From the NCBI GenBank assembly GCA_002495235.1, contig DAEG01000058.1, positions 1 through 6,577 of the forward strand: a stretch of 6,577 nt of DNA. Reading direction: 5' to 3'. Shown in pieces: positions 1 through 6,126 of the stretch. Made by a program: the position numbers and the translations under genes. Every line of letters starts with the position of its first letter. Position 1 is the first letter of the stretch. Source of the stretch: Euryarchaeota archaeon UBA287 (GTDB taxonomy: Archaea > Thermoplasmatota > UBA186 > UBA287). Below the pieces are notes generated by a model that was not told the origin of the DNA, did not search any database, and was given only the letters and a program-made list of their open reading frames with translations.

Positions 1-192
1 GAGATAGCTCACGGCGGCAAGACCGTGCTGAACAACACCGCCGTCGGCCGCTACACCGATCTGAACGTGACGTTTGACGATCCGGGCAGTTACGTCATAA
101 CTATGAGGAACACGCACTACTCGAAGGAGAAGATAGTGTACAGCATAGCTGTGTCAAGCAAGAGCCATTCAAGAGAGATCATTCTCTCCTGA
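1..192 (+). CDS. C-terminal fragment of unidentified protein, probable beta-sandwich domain
   Basis: Frame 1 is open from the left edge to a TGA at 190-192 and gives 63 residues; the start lies outside the window. I do not recognise the family. The segment around residues 20-52 alternates hydrophobic and polar residues (LNVTFDDPGSYVITMRN, then KIVYSIAVSSK). That pattern is typical of consecutive strands in immunoglobulin-like or GOLD-like beta-sandwich domains of secreted or membrane-anchored proteins. No membrane segment is visible in this part. Codon use (ATA, AGG, AAG) matches the other genes, which supports real coding. Its last 24 bases overlap the 3' end of the convergent phosphorylase gene. 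The function cannot be assigned from this fragment. Confidence 0.6.
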   Translation, partial: EIAHGGKTVLNNTAVGRYTDLNVTFDDPGSYVITMRNTHYSKEKIVYSIAVSSKSHSREIILS

Positions 193-1863
193 GCCGTTCC
201 GCCCATACGCCTTGACAACGTACTGCTGCACCATCCGATGCGAGTTGAAGAACGAACCGTTTATGCCTATCGAATATTTCATGACATTCGCCCACGCACT
301 TTTTTCTCCATAGTATTTCGGCATTATCTCATTCTCCAGCTTTGAGTAGAGCTTTTCCGAGTCATCAGCGTCATTGACCTCGTCCCCCTCCCTGACGCGC
401 TCTCCTATCGACCAGCCGGTTATGCTCTCTATGTGCCCCTCAAGCCACCAGCCGTCCAGCGCGCTAAGGCTGGGCACGCCGTTGAGCGCTGCCTTCATGC
501 CGGAGGTGCCTGAAGCCTCGTACGGTGCATGCGGGGTGTTCAGCCAGAGGTCTGAACCGCTTATTATCATCTTTGCAAGCTTCATGTCGTAGTTTTCGAG
601 AAAGACGAGCCTGACATTCTTGAGCTCTCTGGAAGCCCCTATTATGCTCTTTATCTCTTCTTTTCCATCCGTATCATTCGGGTGAGCCTTACCGGCGTAC
701 ACCACCTGCACGTCCAGCGAGTCCAGCCTGCCGAGGTCCCGGAGCAGCAGCGTCGGCCTCTTGTATCTCGTTATGCGCCTTGCATAGCCTATGGTGAAGG
801 TGTGGTAGTCCATCCCGGCGTTCTTTGTCCTGTTTATGTGATCTATCAGCTCTTTCTTGCACTCGTCATGCGTTCCCATGATCTCTTCGTCAGACAGGTT
901 TATCGCATACCTCATCAGGCATGGGTCATCCCGCCATCCGAGGATCTTTCTGTCGTAAAGGCTCCTGAACGGTTTCGAGGTCCAGAACACGTGGTGCACC
1001 CCGTTGGTTATCGAGTCTATCGGATAGCCCGGGAACATGCTCTTAGATATCTCGGCGTGCTTCTTTGCGACCCCGTTCACGTAGTGGCTGAAGTGCAGCG
1101 CCATGAGGGTCATGTTCAGTTTTGTGTTGTCCCCGTTGGCGCACAGAAAATCTATCTCGCCGTCATTCAGATACCTGCCGAGAGCCTCTCTGACCATCTC
1201 TTTCGGAAAGACGTCATGCCCTGCTGGCACGGGAGTGTGTGTGGTGAAGACGCACTTCTCTCTCATGGCCTCCAGACCCGTTTCGTCTATCGGCATGCCG
1301 TATTTTTTCAGGAGCTCGACAATAAGAAAGGCGGTGTGTCCCTCGTTCATGTGGTATACGTCCATGTCCCCGTATCCGAGAGCTGACAGCATTCTCACTC
1401 CCCCGATGCCCAGAACGATCTCCTGCATCAGTCTGTACCTCAGATCCTTGCCGTACAGATAGGCGCTTATGCCTCGGGCTTCTCCATCGTTCTCCCCCAC
1501 GTCCGTATCGAGGAAGAGGACGGGGACTGAGGATTCATTGCGCCCAACCTCATTGTATCTCCAGCACTGGACCGTTATCTCCCGGCCTCCGAGGGGCACC
1601 TTTATTTTTGGTTCAACCCTCTGCATGAAGTCTCCGGGTTTCCAGTCGGCCGGTACCTCTATCTGGTTTCCATCCGGGCCGAGCTGCTGGAAGAAATAGC
1701 CTTTGTTGCACAGGAGGGTTACACCGACAGCGGGGATCCTGAGGTCCGCGAACGATCTTATGACGTCTCCAGCGAGGACTCCGAGGCCACCTCCATAGGT
1801 CGGCATCCTCGGATCTATGGCTATCTCCATGCTGAAGTAAGCGATCTTCTTTTTCTCTGACAT
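169..1863 (-). CDS. glgP: alpha-glucan (glycogen/maltodextrin) phosphorylase, GT35 family
   Basis: A cytosolic PLP-dependent enzyme of 564 residues that releases glucose 1-phosphate from the non-reducing ends of alpha-1,4-glucans. Visible motifs are the N-terminal substrate/phosphate glycine loop YGGGLGVLAGD (23-33), NEGHTAFL (173-180), THTPVPAGHDVF (208-219), ITNGVHHVFW (285-294), the phosphate-contacting ARRITRYKR (361-369, with R363 and K368 matching R569 and K574 of rabbit phosphorylase) and EASGTSGMK (449-457), whose K457 is the expected Schiff-base lysine for PLP. It is far shorter than bacterial or animal phosphorylases (about 800 residues). It also lacks the N-terminal extension (DUF3417) of the Thermococcus and Thermotoga enzymes, starting almost directly at the catalytic core, so it is a compact archaeal type. 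The start at 1863 puts the conserved IAYFSMEIA segment at residues 7-15. No Shine-Dalgarno lies close upstream, and TATA-like sequence does. It stands alone on its strand and overlaps the convergent gene by 24 bp. Confidence 0.93.
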   Translation of the reverse strand: MSEKKKIAYFSMEIAIDPRMPTYGGGLGVLAGDVIRSFADLRIPAVGVTLLCNKGYFFQQLGPDGNQIEVPADWKPGDFMQRVEPKIKVPLGGREITVQCWRYNEVGRNESSVPVLFLDTDVGENDGEARGISAYLYGKDLRYRLMQEIVLGIGGVRMLSALGYGDMDVYHMNEGHTAFLIVELLKKYGMPIDETGLEAMREKCVFTTHTPVPAGHDVFPKEMVREALGRYLNDGEIDFLCANGDNTKLNMTLMALHFSHYVNGVAKKHAEISKSMFPGYPIDSITNGVHHVFWTSKPFRSLYDRKILGWRDDPCLMRYAINLSDEEIMGTHDECKKELIDHINRTKNAGMDYHTFTIGYARRITRYKRPTLLLRDLGRLDSLDVQVVYAGKAHPNDTDGKEEIKSIIGASRELKNVRLVFLENYDMKLAKMIISGSDLWLNTPHAPYEASGTSGMKAALNGVPSLSALDGWWLEGHIESITGWSIGERVREGDEVNDADDSEKLYSKLENEIMPKYYGEKSAWANVMKYSIGINGSFFNSHRMVQQYVVKAYGRNGSGENDLS

Positions 1864-1900
1864 GAGAAATTATGTATGTTATATCCGATTTATCTCCTTT

Positions 1901-1910
1901 TCTATATATC
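1901..1910. promoter_or_regulatory. TATA-like near-palindrome, possible bidirectional promoter element
   Basis: The sequence TCTATATATC reads as GATATATAGA on the opposite strand, so it can look like a TATA box in both directions. On the minus strand its centre is about 42 bp before the glgP start, which would give a leader of roughly 16 nt. On the plus strand it would place a start near 1931, at the beginning of the GC-rich non-coding stretch. A second AT-rich segment nearer to glgP (about 1889-1896 on the minus strand) would suit a leaderless glgP message, so the assignment is open. Confidence 0.4.
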
Positions 1911-2134
1911 TGGCGCTTGGGAGGTTGGCTGAAGGGCAGGACGGAACTGTTCTTGCGCAGTGCGGGTGCGCGGCAGATCTCGAGTCCGTGGGCCTTGATG
2001 CGATGTATCCTCAGATGGACGCAGATGACCTGCGCGCCTCTGACGCAGTAGCAAAGGGTAACTGCGCCGGTCTGCCGCGGATCTCTCGTGGATCTGGGCC
2101 GCAATCGAGATAAGTCAGGATCCTCTTTGGTTTT
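1911..2134 (+). other. non-coding, GC-rich stretch with RNA-like complementarity (candidate ncRNA or pepQ leader)
   Basis: No convincing protein gene lies here. Several segments can pair. GCGCA (1955-1959) pairs with TGCGC (1967-1971) around a 7-nt loop. ATCTCGA (1977-1983) pairs with TCGAGAT (2105-2111) as a long-range 7-bp closing helix. Within that, GACC (2027-2030) pairs with GGTC (2069-2072), enclosing CGCAGT (2044-2049) paired with ACTGCG (2061-2066). A TATA-like box precedes the stretch and a T-rich tract (about 2123-2134) follows it, just before the next ATG, as expected for an archaeal terminator. I looked for tRNA, 5S rRNA, SRP RNA, RNase P RNA and C/D-box signatures and found none. 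The strand is a guess based on the promoter and the T-tract. It could equally be the 5' leader of the downstream peptidase gene or simply a spacer. Confidence 0.25.
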
Positions 2135-3124
2135 ATGGAGAGAGAGGCTGTCAACAGGGTTAGGGAGCGTCTGAAAGAGGGCGAGGTCTTTGTTTCTATG
2201 ACGGGAGGTAACATAAAGTATCTCTCGTGCAGAGGTCTCAGGGATCCTGTGGCCAGCGCCGTTCTAATAGACAAGGACCGTGAGATGGCGTTCGTTTCCT
2301 CACTTGAGATGAACAGGGCTTCCGAACTGCTCGGCATGGATCTCAGGGTGTTCTCTCCGTACCCACGGGTCAAGAAGGATGGGACCAGGCTGAAGTCGCT
2401 GATAAAAAAGGAGTGCCATGGGAAGGGGATCGTGTCTGACGCCAGGATCGAAGGACTGAGGACGAGGGTGGAGGATCTGGTGAGCCCCCTGAGGATGATA
2501 AAGGACAACGGGGAGCTGCGGCTGATAAAGGAGGCGAACAGGATGACAAAGGAGGTCGACCTCGATAGCATCGTCGTGGAGGGTAGGAGCGAGCTGCGGA
2601 TCGCCAGAGATGTTGAGCAGGAGATGCTCAGGAACGGCGCTGGTGGTTTTGCCTTTGACACGATCGTGGCCTGCGACGAGCACACATCGTATTCACACCA
2701 CGAACCGGGTGAAACGCCATTCAGGAATGCCGCGATGATAGATTACGGGGCAAGACACAAGGGTTATTGTGCTGACATAACCCGAACGATCATAAGGGGC
2801 AACGAGAGACTTGAGAGGATAGGCAGCGAGATCGAGATGGCCATAGAGGCAGTGGTCGAAAAGTTCTCGGAGGGATCCAGGTGTGCCGACATCGACAGAG
2901 AGATGAGAAAGGCTCTCGGGGCCTTGAGCGAGCACTTCTACCACAGCACCGGACACGGCATAGGTGTTGAGGTGCACGAGGCTCCCTCCATAAGCATAAC
3001 CTCAAAAAACGTCCTTGAGAAGAACATGGTGTTCACCATAGAGCCGGGCGTTTACATCAGGGGATTAGGCGGCGTCAGGATTGAGGATGACTTCTACGTG
3101 AGCGACAGGATAAGGAAGATATAA
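2135..3124 (+). CDS. pepQ: M24 metallopeptidase, Xaa-Pro dipeptidase/aminopeptidase type (prolidase)
   Basis: A 329-residue, probably cytosolic two-metal peptidase expected to cut Xaa-Pro bonds during peptide recycling. Residues 1 to about 125 form a short creatinase-like N-terminal domain (GGNIKYLS at 24-31). From about residue 126 (GELRLIKEA) the pita-bread catalytic domain begins. The five metal ligands are visible: D203 (MIDYGA), D214 (YCADITRT), H274 (STGHGIG), E303 (TIEPG) and E317 (RIEDD). Their spacing closely matches the ligands of Pyrococcus furiosus prolidase (D209, D220, H284, E313, E327). The SHHEPG segment at 187-192 supplies the usual substrate-binding histidine. The length is close to archaeal prolidases of about 350 residues. 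No good ribosome-binding site lies ahead of the ATG at 2135, so translation may be leaderless or depend on the long upstream stretch. Distinguishing dipeptidase (PepQ) from aminopeptidase (PepP) specificity is not possible from sequence alone. Confidence 0.88.
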   Translation: MEREAVNRVRERLKEGEVFVSMTGGNIKYLSCRGLRDPVASAVLIDKDREMAFVSSLEMNRASELLGMDLRVFSPYPRVKKDGTRLKSLIKKECHGKGIVSDARIEGLRTRVEDLVSPLRMIKDNGELRLIKEANRMTKEVDLDSIVVEGRSELRIARDVEQEMLRNGAGGFAFDTIVACDEHTSYSHHEPGETPFRNAAMIDYGARHKGYCADITRTIIRGNERLERIGSEIEMAIEAVVEKFSEGSRCADIDREMRKALGALSEHFYHSTGHGIGVEVHEAPSISITSKNVLEKNMVFTIEPGVYIRGLGGVRIEDDFYVSDRIRKI

Positions 3125-3138
3125 AAAGATATATATAA
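3123..3138 (+). promoter_or_regulatory. BRE/TATA promoter of ftsZ-secE
   Basis: A purine-rich BRE-like AAAAAG (3123-3128) runs directly into the alternating AT box at 3129-3138. The box centre, near 3133, predicts transcription starting around 3157-3160. This is the strongest TATA box in the window. It lies between the peptidase stop and the ftsZ start, so ftsZ-secE need not depend on read-through from the peptidase gene. Confidence 0.7.
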
Positions 3139-3152
3139 GAAAAAAGTCATTA

Positions 3153-3157
3153 GGTGA
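3153..3157 (+). promoter_or_regulatory. GGTGA Shine-Dalgarno for the ATG at 3166
   Basis: GGTGA complements the archaeal 16S rRNA 3' end and lies 8 nt before the ATG at 3166. It favours that start over the upstream GTG (3154) and ATG (3157), which would overlap it. The TATA spacing, by contrast, suits a leaderless start at 3157, so the evidence is split. Confidence 0.5.
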
Positions 3158-3165
3158 TGATTGCT

Positions 3166-4230
3166 ATGGACTCACTCATGAGAAATGCATTGGACGAGGT
3201 AGAGATAGAGGGCGTCGGTAATGAAGAGCTTGAGAAGATCCTTTCCAGCCTCAGGACGAAGATATGTGTCGTCGGCTGCGGCGGGGCCGGCACAAACACC
3301 ATCACGAGACTGGTCAGTGCAGGCATAAAGGGCACAGAACTCTACGCCTTAAACACGGATGCACAGCACCTTCTCTTTGCAAAGGCTCCGAGAAAGCTGC
3401 TGATAGGCAGGAGAACAACGAAAGGTCTGGGATCGGGGGCCATTCCTAGCGTAGGAGAGAGCGCCGCTCTGGAGGCGGAGGAGGAGATAAAGACGGTCGT
3501 CAAGGGTGCCGACCTGGTCTTTGTCACGTGCGGTCTTGGGGGCGGTACCGGGACCGGGAGCATGCCTGTTGTTGCGAGGATAGCCAAAGAGCTCGGTGCG
3601 CTGACGATCGCTGTTGCGACCCTTCCGTTTTCTGTTGAGGGGGTCGTCAGGATGGAGAACGCAATAAACGGACTCGAGAAGCTGAAGAGAGAGGCTGACA
3701 CCGTGATAGTGGTTCCCAATGACAAACTCCTGCAGGTCGCCCCGCGCCTGAGCATAAACGATGCCTTCAGGGTCGCGGACGAGATCCTTGTGAGGGCGAT
3801 AAAGGGCATAAGCGAGATGATAACCGTGCCAGGTCTGATAAACCTGGACTTTGCTGACCTCAAGACCATAATGAAGGACGGCGGAGTGGCGATGATAGGC
3901 CTCGGAGAGGCTGACTCTAACGACACAAAGAAAGCGGTGACAGACGCGCTGAACTCACCGCTGCTGGATATAGACATAACCGGAGCGACAGGGGCGCTGG
4001 TCAACGTCGTGGGCGGCGATACACTAACCCTGCAGGAAGCACAGGAGGCTGTGTCGGAGATACACGCCAAGGCGCCGAATGCCAGGATAATCTGGGGAGT
4101 TGCCACGGATCCTGCGATGAAGTCCACTGTGCGCGTGATGCTGGTCATAACGGGGGTCAAGTCCCCCCAGATCTTCGGCAGGGAGAAAAAGAGGCCCAGA
4201 GGGGACATAGGCATAGACATAGTGGGTTAG
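3166..4230 (+). CDS. ftsZ: cell division GTPase FtsZ (archaeal FtsZ1-like)
   Basis: A tubulin-superfamily GTPase that polymerises into the cytokinetic ring at mid-cell. It has 354 residues from this start. The Rossmann-like nucleotide domain shows VVGCGGAGTNT (35-45) and the tubulin signature GGGTGTG (125-131). The T7 loop NLDFADLKTIM (226-236) carries the aspartates that complete the catalytic site of the neighbouring subunit. The C-terminal domain runs to about residue 335 (TVRVMLVITGV), followed by a basic linker and a short tail DIGIDIVG that may bind partner proteins. The start MDSLMRNALDEV lines up with MKFLKNVLEEG of Methanocaldococcus jannaschii FtsZ1 as I recall it, and GGTGA lies 8 nt upstream. 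In-frame starts at 3154 (GTG) and 3157 (ATG) would add 3-4 residues. secE follows after 14 bp, an order common in euryarchaea. Confidence 0.97.
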   Translation: MDSLMRNALDEVEIEGVGNEELEKILSSLRTKICVVGCGGAGTNTITRLVSAGIKGTELYALNTDAQHLLFAKAPRKLLIGRRTTKGLGSGAIPSVGESAALEAEEEIKTVVKGADLVFVTCGLGGGTGTGSMPVVARIAKELGALTIAVATLPFSVEGVVRMENAINGLEKLKREADTVIVVPNDKLLQVAPRLSINDAFRVADEILVRAIKGISEMITVPGLINLDFADLKTIMKDGGVAMIGLGEADSNDTKKAVTDALNSPLLDIDITGATGALVNVVGGDTLTLQEAQEAVSEIHAKAPNARIIWGVATDPAMKSTVRVMLVITGVKSPQIFGREKKRPRGDIGIDIVG

Positions 4231-4234
4231 CTCA

Positions 4235-4240
4235 GGGTGA
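4235..4240 (+). promoter_or_regulatory. GGGTGA Shine-Dalgarno of secE
   Basis: GGGTGA ends 4 nt before the secE ATG at 4245, inside the 14-bp gap after the ftsZ stop. With no room for a promoter, this supports co-transcription with ftsZ and independent ribosome loading. Confidence 0.6.
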
Positions 4241-4244
4241 AATC

Positions 4245-4463
4245 ATGGGTGTGATAGAGCGAGCAGAGAGACTTCAGGAGAGGATAGAGGCCAGGATAAA
4301 GAGGATAGGGAGTGGGGACTACGGGCGTGTCCTCAAATTAGCCCGCAGGCCGAGTGGCGACGAGTTCTCCAAGATGCTGGCGGTCACCGCTCTAGGCGTG
4401 GTCATACTGGGCTTCGCCGGCTTCGGGATCTTCTATCTCATGACCGTGGTGGTCTTCCCCTGA
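4245..4463 (+). CDS. secE: preprotein translocase subunit SecE (Sec61-gamma type)
   Basis: A 72-residue single-span protein of the SecYEG translocon, which clamps the two halves of SecY at the cytoplasmic membrane. Residues 3-21 form a charged amphipathic helix (ERAERLQERIEARIKR). The hinge YGRVLKLARRPSGDEF (26-41) is the conserved cytoplasmic segment of archaeal and eukaryotic SecE/Sec61-gamma. Residues about 45-71 form the one transmembrane helix. The length is normal for archaea, where the extra bacterial N-terminal helices are absent. It sits 14 bp downstream of ftsZ with its own GGTGA site. The nusG/spt5 gene that usually follows secE is not here; the next gene runs the opposite way, with one base between the two stop codons. 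Confidence 0.93.
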   Translation: MGVIERAERLQERIEARIKRIGSGDYGRVLKLARRPSGDEFSKMLAVTALGVVILGFAGFGIFYLMTVVVFP

Positions 4464-4464
4464 T

Positions 4465-6096
4465 CTAGAACAGACCCGTTATACTGCCATCCTCATCGAT
4501 GTCTATGGACTCCGCGTTAGGGTGTTTCGGAAGGCCGGGCATTGTCTCTATGTTCCCCATCAGCGGGTAGAGGAACCCCGCACCGACGCTGGCCTTCATG
4601 TCTCTGACCGTGACCCTGAACTCTCTCGGTCTTCCGAGTTTTGAAGCGTCATCTGAGAGCGATAGGTGGGTCTTTGCCACGTTTATCGGCAGAGAGCCCC
4701 AGCCAAGGTCCTCGAACTGCTCCATCCTCTTCATCGCCTGAGCCGTGTAGTCCACACCGTCAGCACCATATATCCTGGTGGCTATGAGCTCTATCTTTTT
4801 GTCTATGGCCATCTCCAGGGGATACAGGAACCTGAAATCAGAGCTCCTGCCCTCAACGGCTTTTGCCAGCTCCTCGCATCCGGCGCCGCCCTTCGAGTAC
4901 GGATCTATGATGACCGCTTCCTCAGCCCCGAGCGCCCCCGCCTCCGACCTCACCGCCTCGAGGTCATCCCCGGAGTCGTCCCTGAATCTGTTAATGGCCA
5001 CAACAGCGGGAACCCCGTACATATGGACATTCTCTATGTGCTTTGCGAGATTTCCGAAGTCGAGAGCCCCGTGGCCGTGGTGCTTGAGAGCTCTTACGGT
5101 CGCCACTATCACCGCTGCGTCCGGCCTGAATCCCGCGTACCTGCACTTTATGTCACAGAACTTCACAAAACCATTGTCGCTGCCGAAGCCGCTCTCTGTG
5201 ACCACGTAGTCCGCCAGCTTCAGGGCTACCCTGTCCGCAATTATGCTCGAGTTCCCGTGTGCTACGTTCGCGAAGGGTCCTGCGTGTATCAGCGCCGGTG
5301 TGCCCTCGCTGGTCTGCACCAGGTTAGGCTTCGCAGCATCCCTCAGTATCGCGGCCATGGCTCCGGCGGCCTTTATATCCTCAGCTGTTACGGGTCTCCT
5401 GTCTTCACTGAAGGCGATCACCATCCTGCCCAGTCTCGCTCTGAGATCTTTCAGGTCTCTGGCCAGAGCCAGTATGGCCATGGTCTCGCTGGCCACGGCT
5501 ATGTCATACCTGGCCTCCCTCGGGTGTCCCTCCGCCTTCCCGCCGAGCCCTGTGACCATGTGCCTGAGAGACCTGTCCTCTATGTCCACGACCCTGTTTG
5601 CCATGATCGAGAAAGGATCGATGCGCAGCTCGTTACCCTGCTTCATGTGATTATCGGTCATGGCCACAAGGAGGTTCTGTGCTATGGAGCACGCGTGTAT
5701 GTCCCCGGTGAAATGCATGTTTATCTCGTCACTGGGTTCCACGGTCGACAGGCCGCCGCCCGTCGCTCCACCCTTTATGCCAAAGGTCGGACCCATGGAC
5801 GGCTGTCTCAGCGTGACCACGCTCTTATGATCCCTGTTCAGTGCCATCGACAGGCCTATGGCCGTCGTGGTCTTTCCCTCTCCGTACGGCGTCGGGGTTA
5901 CGGCGGTGACGCATATCAGCCTTCCGTCCCTGTTGCCCTCTGTTCTCTTCAGGATGTCAAGACCTATCTTTGCCTTGTGCCTTCCGTAGGGTTCCAGCTC
6001 GTCTCTCTCCACTCCAAGCCTCTCTGCGATATCCTCGATAGGCAACAGCCCGCTCATATGCCCGATGTGCCGCTCTGTTCTTATGCCTTTCCACAT
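4465..6096 (-). CDS. fhs: formate-tetrahydrofolate ligase (10-formyl-THF synthetase)
   Basis: A cytosolic enzyme of 543 residues that makes 10-formyl-tetrahydrofolate from formate, ATP and THF, supplying one-carbon units for purine and formyl-group synthesis. The P-loop-like nucleotide site PTPYGEGKTTT lies at 68-78. RQPSMGPTFGIKGGATGGG (97-115) and the second family signature VASETMAILALA (201-212) are clear, as is GNIETMPGLPKHPNAE near the C-terminus (514-529). The length is close to the roughly 555-560 residues of bacterial homologues. The ATG at 6096 gives an N-terminus about as long as that of the Moorella enzyme. The alternative M14 (6057) would remove 13 poorly conserved residues. No Shine-Dalgarno precedes either start, so a leaderless message is likely. 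It is divergent from the OsmC gene across 30 bp. Codon use looks like that of its neighbours, so any gene transfer would be old. Confidence 0.96.
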   Translation of the reverse strand: MWKGIRTERHIGHMSGLLPIEDIAERLGVERDELEPYGRHKAKIGLDILKRTEGNRDGRLICVTAVTPTPYGEGKTTTAIGLSMALNRDHKSVVTLRQPSMGPTFGIKGGATGGGLSTVEPSDEINMHFTGDIHACSIAQNLLVAMTDNHMKQGNELRIDPFSIMANRVVDIEDRSLRHMVTGLGGKAEGHPREARYDIAVASETMAILALARDLKDLRARLGRMVIAFSEDRRPVTAEDIKAAGAMAAILRDAAKPNLVQTSEGTPALIHAGPFANVAHGNSSIIADRVALKLADYVVTESGFGSDNGFVKFCDIKCRYAGFRPDAAVIVATVRALKHHGHGALDFGNLAKHIENVHMYGVPAVVAINRFRDDSGDDLEAVRSEAGALGAEEAVIIDPYSKGGAGCEELAKAVEGRSSDFRFLYPLEMAIDKKIELIATRIYGADGVDYTAQAMKRMEQFEDLGWGSLPINVAKTHLSLSDDASKLGRPREFRVTVRDMKASVGAGFLYPLMGNIETMPGLPKHPNAESIDIDEDGSITGLF

Positions 6097-6098
6097 CG

Positions 6099-6106
6099 TT
6101 TTATAC
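6099..6106 (+). promoter_or_regulatory. TATA box for leaderless osmC transcription
   Basis: TTTTATAC is centred about 25 bp before the ATG at 6127, the expected distance from TATA box to transcription start. Transcription should therefore begin at or very near the start codon. The box lies inside the 30-bp gap shared with the divergent fhs gene. On the minus strand only a weak CATAACAA-like element (about 6121-6129) is placed correctly for fhs. Confidence 0.6.
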
Positions 6107-6126
6107 CAGTTAGACCATCACTTGTT

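Noticed and set aside
1862..2113. Plus-strand open frame of 83 codons across the intergenic stretch, starting on the glgP start codon
   Set aside because: No domain, no ribosome-binding site, and a start overlapping the divergent glgP ATG. The composition does not look like the local genes. Non-coding is more likely.
1911..2134. tRNA, 5S rRNA, SRP RNA, RNase P RNA or C/D-box RNA in the intergenic stretch
   Set aside because: I found no T-arm with a pairing stem, no SRP helix 8 motif, no RNase P core (GGAAAGTC, ACAGAA) and no paired C and D boxes.
2011..2685. Minus-strand open frame antisense to the peptidase gene
   Set aside because: S/T/L/I-rich shadow translation of the M24 gene with no motif.
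3342..4220. Minus-strand open frame of 292 codons antisense to ftsZ
   Set aside because: Low-complexity S/T/P/A-rich translation caused by ftsZ codon bias. There is no family motif and ftsZ is certain on the other strand.
6057..6096. Alternative fhs start at the internal methionine (6057)
   Set aside because: The longer form gives an N-terminus as long as that of characterised homologues, and no Shine-Dalgarno supports the internal start. It remains possible.
4666..6126. Plus-strand frame open for 487 codons through antisense fhs and continuing in frame into osmC
   Set aside because: It is the mirror of strongly supported fhs codons. Its predicted protein is rich in H, R, C and Y with no recognisable domain. 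Only the part from 6127 is real (OsmC).
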